Source: Calditrichota bacterium
GTDB lineage: Bacteria; Calditrichota; Calditrichia; RBG-13-44-9; J075
Assembly (NCBI GenBank): GCA_024275555.1
Contig: JAJRYW010000618.1
Location: 1 to 19,487, forward strand
Reading direction: 5' to 3'
Length of the DNA: 19,487 bases
Part shown: in pieces, positions 14,745-19,487 of the stretch
Numbering within the stretch: position 1 is the stretch's first letter
How the letters are laid out: every line of letters begins with the position of its first letter
Position numbers and translations under genes: made by a program
Notes under the pieces: generated by a model
What the model saw: only the letters and a program-made list of their open reading frames with translations
The model's database searches: none
What the model was told of the DNA's origin: nothing

Positions 14745-15941
14745 TCAAGACAGGATTGGTGTTAATATTCGGCGGGTTTTTCCGCGACGCAGATTATGGA
14801 GATTCCCGATCACCCGCCGGAGGCTTTCCAGATTGTGGGCCGGCGCAAACACATCAACATAGGGAAGCGCCGCCTGCATTCCCCGCGTCGCCGGTTCGTA
14901 ATTGGCATGTCCTGCCAGCGGGTTCAGCCAGACCACCCGGGCCGCTTTATGGTGGATTCGGCTCATTGTCTCGGACAGTAGTTCCGGGTTGCCGGTATCC
15001 CAGCCGTCGCTCAGAATCAGCACCACGGTGCGATCATCCAACATATTCTTGCGGTAATCATCCCAAAATTGCCGGAAGGATTCCCCGATCCGGGTGCCGC
15101 CGGACCAATCCGGGACGCTCCCGGCAAGCTGATCCAGCGTTTCCTTAAAATTTCCCGTTCGAAGCTGCTCGGTTACCCGGTGCAAGCTGGTGCTGAACAC
15201 AAACGTTTCAATCCGGCTATACAGGCTTTGGAAGGCATAGATAAACTGGATCAGAAAGCGGCTGTAGAGGTCCATGGACTTGCTCACATCGCAGAGCAGG
15301 ACAATTTTTAACCGTTTTTTCCTGCGGCGGCGATAAGCCAGGTCAATAATATCGCCGCCGCGCCGCAAGTTCATTCGCAAAGTGCGTCGCAGATCAAAGG
15401 AGTTGCTCCGGCGATCTTTTTCATAGCGACGCTGGAGACGGGCGGCCAGCATCCGGGCAATGCTATTGATCAGCCGGGCAATCTCGTCTAATTCATCGTC
15501 ACGGAAAGCGCTGAAATCCTTACGGCCCATCACCTCTGCGGCGCTGTAGGCGGCCAATTCGGCGCTCTCTTCCACCGGGCGTCCGTACAGCCAATCCTTC
15601 AGCGCCTGGAACGAGGGCTGGCTTCGGGAAGCATCCGGCGATTTTTTCTGCTTCCCTTCTTCGGCAACCTCCTTGATTTTGGAATCCACCCCCCGGGCCA
15701 GGTTGTCCCAGTAATCCCGGTAAAACTCATCAAACAGCCGCTGTTCCGCCCGGCTCTTCGTCAGAACCGCCCGGAGCAACAGGCGAAACGTTTCGGCGGT
15801 ATCGAAGGGGATCGCTTCCAGGGCGCGTAAAGCGTCGCTTTGCTCGCGCGGGCCCATCCCCATCCCCTTCCCCCGTAAATAACGGCAGAAAGCAACCACA
15901 TGGGCGCTGAGTTCGGTATGGCGGGTGGGCAGCTTTTTCAT
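14745..15941 (-). CDS. CoxE-like von Willebrand factor A domain protein
   Basis: A 398-residue protein without signal peptide or membrane segment, presumably cytoplasmic. The N-terminal helical half (1-205), including VVAFCRYLRGKGM near 15-27, is typical of the CoxE/YehP-like group; the VWA domain spans about 210-390. MIDAS metal-site residues are visible: DVSKS (D218, S220, S222), T283 in GGTRIG, and D312 in SDGWD. Family members work with a MoxR-type AAA+ ATPase in metal-centre or complex maturation, CoxD/CoxE for CO dehydrogenase being the known case. No MoxR gene adjoins it here: about 1 kb of repeats lies on either side. The ribosome site is weak (GGGA, eight bases before ATG). Target unknown. 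Confidence 0.9.
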   Translation of the reverse strand: MKKLPTRHTELSAHVVAFCRYLRGKGMGMGPREQSDALRALEAIPFDTAETFRLLLRAVLTKSRAEQRLFDEFYRDYWDNLARGVDSKIKEVAEEGKQKKSPDASRSQPSFQALKDWLYGRPVEESAELAAYSAAEVMGRKDFSAFRDDELDEIARLINSIARMLAARLQRRYEKDRRSNSFDLRRTLRMNLRRGGDIIDLAYRRRRKKRLKIVLLCDVSKSMDLYSRFLIQFIYAFQSLYSRIETFVFSTSLHRVTEQLRTGNFKETLDQLAGSVPDWSGGTRIGESFRQFWDDYRKNMLDDRTVVLILSDGWDTGNPELLSETMSRIHHKAARVVWLNPLAGHANYEPATRGMQAALPYVDVFAPAHNLESLRRVIGNLHNLRRGKTRRILTPILS

Positions 15942-16238
15942 GGTTTAATCCCGGTAAAACAAGAGATTCCCTATCCATTCAATGCACTGGCATTTTTTTT
16001 ACTTGATCGAAAGTACAGGAAATCGTTTTCGATTGAATCGAACCTAAATACTGACGGTTCGTTTATTTTTTGGCCGGTTTTCGAAATTCTTGGTGATTTC
16101 CTATTCGAAAGTTCTTGTTTGGGGAAAATTCATGCTTGGCCACAGTTTCATACACAGAACCTTTGGTTTTACGTGGATATCAATCGAGGACTGTCCAACT
16201 GGTAAGTTTCCAGATGATAGCCGGAAAACAAAAAAGAT

Positions 16239-16412
16239 GGGCGCATGTCAAATTGCACAATGGAAAGCCGTTAAAACGGCTATGTAATAATTTCTTTCTC
16301 ATTAACACCGCCCCGGTAGCCGGGGCAGGTGTTAATGACATCTTGCAGCGATCATTTAACCGTTTCAACGGTTTTTAAAGAATGTCTGTAAAATACAATT
16401 TGTCATGCGCCC
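16239..16412. repeat. 174-bp MITE-like element with nested hairpins
   Basis: The ends GGGCGCATGTCAAATTG (16239-16255) and CAATTTGTCATGCGCCC (16396-16412) are 17-bp inverted repeats with one mismatch. Inside, symmetric about the centre, are AGCCGTT/AACGGCT (16266-16281), TCATTAACACC/GGTGTTAATGA (16299-16309, 16328-16338) enclosing CCCCGG/CCGGGG, and AACCGTT/AACGGTT (16358-16373). The outer two small hairpins resemble each other in inverse orientation. This nested layout matches non-autonomous or REP-pair elements. It has no coding capacity and no visible target duplication. Confidence 0.75.
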
Positions 16413-16503
16413 CCCCAAAATGCATTTTACTCTCATTAAAACATTACCTTAGGTGCGAAGATTAAATTTTGATAACCTCGAAAAATTTAAGCGAACCGTA
16501 AGT

Positions 16504-16559
16504 CTAATCTCTAATCTCTAATCTCTAATCTTTAATCTTCAATCTTCAATCTCTAATCT
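16504..16559. repeat. Heptanucleotide tandem repeat, eight units
   Basis: Eight head-to-tail copies of CTAATCT, the first four exact, then TTAATCT, TCAATCT twice and CTAATCT. Seven bases is not a multiple of three, and no gene covers it. It is a candidate slippage-prone locus of unknown role. Confidence 0.8.
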
Positions 16560-16680
16560 TGTTTCACCGGCGTCCTGCAGTCCCGGCATCAGGCAGTTTA
16601 ATTGCTGTCTTCTAATTTACGACCGGAATCCGGATGGGCAAAGTAATTCGGCGCTCTTTTTTTCCAAACAAAGGTCTTTG

Positions 16681-16716
16681 CCCCGGCTGACCGGGGTCTT
16701 AACCGGTATCCCGGTC
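16681..16716. repeat. Overlapping GC-rich palindromes
   Basis: CCCCGG-CTGA-CCGGGG (16681-16696) is a six-base-arm hairpin. It overlaps GACCGGG (16689-16695), which also pairs with CCCGGTC (16710-16716). The alternatives are mutually exclusive folds. No coding context. Confidence 0.45.
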
Positions 16717-16754
16717 GGGATGCTGTTGCAGACCGCCAGGGAAACTGTTGTGGA

Positions 16755-16792
16755 GTCCAGGAGTGTCAAGCTTCAGCTTGACACTCCTGGAC
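16755..16792. repeat. Perfect 18-bp-arm palindrome
   Basis: GTCCAGGAGTGTCAAGCT (16755-16772) is exactly reverse-complemented at 16775-16792 around the dinucleotide TC. The core GTCAAGCT/AGCTTGAC resembles the core GTCAAACT/AGTTTGAC of the tandem units that begin 43 bases later, so both belong to one repeat family. Confidence 0.8.
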
Positions 16793-16834
16793 AGACAGGT
16801 GTTTCTGTTCGCTTATAACAGCTCATCCGGCCCG

Positions 16835-17062
16835 GTCAAACTGAAGTTTGACACTGCTCTCCGCTCAGCAGGGTCAAACTAAAGTTTGCCACTGCTCTCC
16901 GCTCAGCAGGGTCAAACTGAAGTTTGCCACTGCTCTCCGCTCAGCAGGGTCAAACTGAAGTTTGCCACTGCTCTCCGCTCAGCAGGGTCAAACTGAAGTT
17001 TGCCGCTCCTCTCCGCTCAGCAGGGTCAAACTGAAGTTTGACACTCCTATCTGTTAAATGGC
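16835..17062. repeat. Tandem array of six 38-bp palindromic units
   Basis: GTCAAACT begins at 16835, 16873, 16911, 16949, 16987 and 17025, a constant 38-base period. Each unit starts with a small palindrome, GTCAAACT-GA-AGTTTGAC or its GCC-ended variant, followed by CACTGCTCTCCGCTCAGCAGG. Units three and four are identical; unit six diverges after about 24 bases. A worn seventh GTCAAACT occurs at 17065. There are no unique spacers, so it is not a CRISPR array. It lies about 100 bases past the M28 stop and would be in its 3' untranslated RNA if transcription reads through. Confidence 0.88.
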
Positions 17063-17151
17063 CTGTCAAACTCCGGATAATTTTTCTAAGATCATCAACG
17101 GCTTTGCTGCCGTTTCTGCAGTATTGTAATCGCCTCATGGTGGAAAACAGA

Positions 17152-18678
17152 TTATTTGACAATCTCCTTCCGGGGCAGTTTCTCGTCGCGCATAGCGGTG
17201 TGGTAAACCAGCGAGGCCACAATCACCGACATCTGCATCAAATCGCCTTTGTGAATACGGTCGAGCACATCCATATTGGTATGCCAGGTGCGGCTGAAAT
17301 AATCAAGGGGGTCCTGGATAAACTGGAACCCGGGGATGCCCACGGCGTCAAAAGCCATGTGGTCGGTGCCGCCGGTGGTGCGGATGGAAATGGTGCTTGC
17401 TCCCATATCGTGGAAAGGCTTGAGCATGGCTTCGAAAAACGGTCGGGCGGCGTCATTCTCCTGCAAATAAATGCCCCGGATTTTGCCGGCGCCGTTGTCG
17501 ATGTTGTAATAGGCGGAAACCAGTTCTTGCCCCGGTTTTGCATCTCCCTTTTTCGGGTTGCCAAAGTGTTTTTCGGCGTATCCCCGGGAGCCTTTCAGCC
17601 CCTGCTCTTCGCCGCCCCACAGGGCGATGCGGATGGTGCGGCGGGGCTGCACTTCGAGTGTTTTCAGAATGCGCACGGCTTCCATCACCACCGCCACACC
17701 GGCCCCGTCATCGGTAGCGCCGGTACCGCTGTGCCAGGAATCCAAATGCCCGCCCAGCATGACCAGCTCTTTCTTGCGTTTCCGGTCTACACCGGGAATC
17801 TCGGCAATCACATTATAGCCCAGCGAATCCTGATCATAAAAAGTGTTTTGAATATTGATGCTGAGTGTGACCGGTATTTCCCGTTCCAGCAGGCGAGCGA
17901 TGCGGTTGTAGTGCTCCATAGCAATCACGACGGCCGGCAGAGATTCTTCCTCATTGGGGTTCCAGGAGCCGCCGGACGTCACCCGCAGTGTGCCGTGTTC
18001 AATACTGCTGGACTCGACAATAACTGCGGCGCCTTCTGCTTGCAGAAACTTTTTGATTTCCTTTTGTTTGCGTCGTCTTTCCCGCCATTTTTTCCGCCGT
18101 TCCGCATAGGGGGATTTTCCGGCCGGATCCGGCGCTGCCGCTAATTCAGCCAACTTTTCCTGGTCATGGCGGGCGGCTTCCGGTTCAAAGTAGGTCTTCG
18201 CCTTACGGGGTTCACCCACCAGAACGATCAGCCCGGCGGTTTTTCCCTTAAAATCCTCTAAATTGTCGTTCAGGCGGATTAGAATCGGCGTCCCGGTAAC
18301 TGCGCTGTCGGCGCCGGGGGTCCAGGCTTTGGGATGGGCGATAATGTTCATATACTGCGGTTCCAGCATCTCCACCGAGTATTTCTCCGTGCTCCAGCCC
18401 CGGCCAAAGGTTCCCCACGGTTCCAGATGGGCGTTTTGCAGTCCCCAGGAACTGAGTTGATCCTTACACCAATTTGCCGCGGCCATGTAGGAGGGCGAGT
18501 TGGTCAGGCGGCCCCCGAAGACATCGGTCAGGTAACCCAGGGTCTCCATCACCTGGGAATTTTTTAGGCCTTCATGTTTGATTTTGGTAATCATTTGCAG
18601 ATCAACCTGCTCCTGGCCCAAGAGTGAAAGGGTGAATAGCAACAACAATCCCAAAGCCATCTGACGAATAACGGGCAT
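17152..18678 (-). CDS. Secreted M28-family zinc peptidase
   Basis: A 508-residue exported metallopeptidase. The signal peptide is about 1-21 (ALGLLLLFTLSLLG). The M28 domain shows a full di-zinc site: H311 in GGHLDSW, bridging D323 in TDDGAG, catalytic E357 and ligand E358 in GGEEQG, D394 in NIDNGAG, and H466 in WHTNMD. An insertion at about 125-275, with a Lys/Arg-rich stretch near 194-210, fits a PA-like domain. Relatives are aminopeptidases or carboxypeptidases acting in the periplasm or outside. ATG 18678 was chosen for GGAGGA at ideal spacing; the frame continues to 18771 without a better start, and the extension would bury the signal peptide. It is divergent from menG and stands alone on its strand. 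Substrate specificity cannot be read from sequence. Confidence 0.94.
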   Translation of the reverse strand: MPVIRQMALGLLLLFTLSLLGQEQVDLQMITKIKHEGLKNSQVMETLGYLTDVFGGRLTNSPSYMAAANWCKDQLSSWGLQNAHLEPWGTFGRGWSTEKYSVEMLEPQYMNIIAHPKAWTPGADSAVTGTPILIRLNDNLEDFKGKTAGLIVLVGEPRKAKTYFEPEAARHDQEKLAELAAAPDPAGKSPYAERRKKWRERRRKQKEIKKFLQAEGAAVIVESSSIEHGTLRVTSGGSWNPNEEESLPAVVIAMEHYNRIARLLEREIPVTLSINIQNTFYDQDSLGYNVIAEIPGVDRKRKKELVMLGGHLDSWHSGTGATDDGAGVAVVMEAVRILKTLEVQPRRTIRIALWGGEEQGLKGSRGYAEKHFGNPKKGDAKPGQELVSAYYNIDNGAGKIRGIYLQENDAARPFFEAMLKPFHDMGASTISIRTTGGTDHMAFDAVGIPGFQFIQDPLDYFSRTWHTNMDVLDRIHKGDLMQMSVIVASLVYHTAMRDEKLPRKEIVK

Positions 18679-18836
18679 TTTTATCCTCCGATTGGTTTGA
18701 TCGACACGTAGATTTAATGGCGGATTGGCGCGTAGATAGCCGGACATGTTCAGGTCGGCAATACAAAACAAGAACAGAATATAGTTGTCTATTCCGGAAA
18801 TAAAAAATCAAAATTCGCAGAAAGATGTCATTCCGG

Positions 18837-18865
18837 TTGATGCGGAAGGGGGAATTCCATAAATT
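18837..18865 (+). promoter_or_regulatory. Possible promoter of the menG gene
   Basis: TTGATG (18837-18842) and TAAATT (18860-18865) are 17 bases apart, each matching the sigma-70-like consensus at four of six positions, 35 bases before the menG start. The match is modest and the promoter rules of this lineage are not known to me. Confidence 0.3.
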
Positions 18866-18899
18866 GTCGCCCGTTTAACATGGAGACGACAGGTAGAAA

Positions 18900-19487
18900 A
18901 TGACTGATAAACCCCAGGAAGCCTCGCCGGCCGAGGCCCCGTCCCGCAAGGAAGTGTGGACGATGTTTGATCGAATTGCCCATCGCTACGATTTGCTGAA
19001 CCGCCTGCTTTCGATGGGCCGGGACGTGGTGTGGCGCAAAAAAGTTGCCGGGCATTTACCGCCGCGTTCCCCCTTAAACGTGCTGGATTTAGCGACCGGC
19101 ACGGCCGATTTGCTCCTTTCCATGACCCGGCACAACCCGGCCGTGGCAGAGGGAGTGGGGATCGATCTGGCCGAGAAGATGCTGGAAATCGGGCGGAAGA
19201 AGATCCGCAAAGCCGGGCTGGAGGAGAAGCTGCGCCTGCAAACCGGCGATGCGGTGCAGATCCCATTTGATGATCAGCAGTTCGATGCCGTGACGATTTC
19301 CTTTGGCATCCGCAATGTGGTGGATGTCTCCCAATCGCTGCGGGAGATGCACCGTATCCTGAAGCCGGGCGGCCGGGAGATTATCCTGGAGTTCTCCCTG
19401 CCCGCCAACGCCCTGATGCGCCGCTTGTACCTGTTCTATTTCCGGCACATTTTGCCCCGGGTGGGCGGCTGGATTTCCGGCGACAAC
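18900..19487 (+). CDS. menG: Demethylmenaquinone methyltransferase, UbiE/MenG family (3' end outside window)
   Basis: The first 196 codons of a SAM-dependent methyltransferase that adds the C-methyl group to demethylmenaquinone, the last step of menaquinone synthesis (or 2-methoxy-polyprenyl-benzoquinol in ubiquinone makers). Signatures: FDRIAHRYDLLNRLLSMG with following VVWRKK (about 23-48), motif I VLDLATGTAD (61-70), GVGIDLAEKM (86-94), FGIRNV (135-140) and ILKPGG (153-158). The family is usually about 230-250 residues, so some 40-50 are missing past the window edge. The N-terminus has about 15 extra residues rich in Pro/Ala/Glu. AGG lies seven to eight bases before ATG 18900; a seven-codon frame from 18880 ends overlapping this start (ATGA), probably by chance. 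Confidence 0.93.
   Translation, partial: MTDKPQEASPAEAPSRKEVWTMFDRIAHRYDLLNRLLSMGRDVVWRKKVAGHLPPRSPLNVLDLATGTADLLLSMTRHNPAVAEGVGIDLAEKMLEIGRKKIRKAGLEEKLRLQTGDAVQIPFDDQQFDAVTISFGIRNVVDVSQSLREMHRILKPGGREIILEFSLPANALMRRLYLFYFRHILPRVGGWISGDN

Larger units (their letters stand above)
15942..17151. other. Second gene-free, repeat-rich region
   Basis: About 1.2 kb without a credible gene between the VWA and M28 genes. The stretch 15942-16238 is AT-rich and should contain the VWA promoter, but I cannot point to boxes. From 16239 on it holds a MITE-like element, a heptamer repeat, several palindromes and a tandem palindrome array, listed separately. AACGGC/GCCGTT (17097-17102, 17109-17114) is a small hairpin downstream of the M28 stop without a U run. 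Confidence 0.65.

Noticed and set aside
16835..17062. CRISPR array
   Set aside because: The repeats are contiguous with a 38-base period, there are no unique spacers, and no cas genes are present.
17038..18144. 368-residue plus-strand frame
   Set aside because: It lies opposite the M28 peptidase, whose catalytic motifs are complete, and begins in the repeat array; its translation has no recognisable domain.
18679..18771. Longer start for the M28 peptidase
   Set aside because: The extra 31 residues would bury the signal peptide, while ATG 18678 has an ideal GGAGGA site.

Overview
The window reads as chromosomal DNA of an uncultivated or little-studied diderm bacterium, most likely in the wider FCB neighbourhood (KSB1/Calditrichota-like lineages are my best guess, low certainty). 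Grounds: a Reg_prop/Y_Y_Y hybrid kinase of the type common in Bacteroidota and relatives, outer-membrane barrels ending in Phe, a menaquinone-type UbiE/MenG methyltransferase, ATG starts with GGAGG-like ribosome sites, moderate GC, and gene-poor gaps filled with palindromic repeats. No gene here fixes the phylum.

Layout. 1-776: tRNA-Ser(CGA) with a terminator-like hairpin, a short tandem repeat, one copy of a ~96-bp palindromic element and a leader. 777-5495 (+): a giant hybrid histidine kinase with a periplasmic double propeller. 5529-13689 (-): eight genes on one strand, in transcription order lipoprotein, porin-like barrel A, porin-like barrel B, small PstS-like binding protein, HAMP histidine kinase, Rcp1-type response regulator, REC-PAS-kinase-REC hybrid, second Rcp1-type regulator. 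13690-14744: gene-free nest of hairpins and palindromic repeats, including a second, inverted copy of the ~96-bp element. 14745-15941 (-): CoxE-like von Willebrand A protein. 15942-17151: second gene-free nest, with a MITE-like element, a heptamer repeat and a six-unit 38-bp tandem palindrome array. 17152-18678 (-): secreted M28 zinc peptidase. 18900-end (+): 5' part of menG/ubiE.

How the genes may work together. The 5529-11760 block looks like one envelope-to-cytoplasm sensing operon: barrel B admits a ligand, the PBP-like protein may bind it in the periplasm, the two-TM HAMP kinase reads it, and phosphate passes to single-domain receivers and the REC-kinase-REC hybrid. The convergent propeller kinase carries a kinase-REC module closely related to that hybrid. 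The cluster has three kinases and five receiver domains but no recognisable DNA-binding, cyclic-nucleotide or other output domain, so the final effector lies elsewhere. This model is inference from gene order and domain content.

The most unusual non-coding feature is the density of unrelated palindromic repeat families in the gaps. The two copies of the ~96-bp element bracket the whole signalling/porin locus in inverted orientation, one of them beside a tRNA gene.
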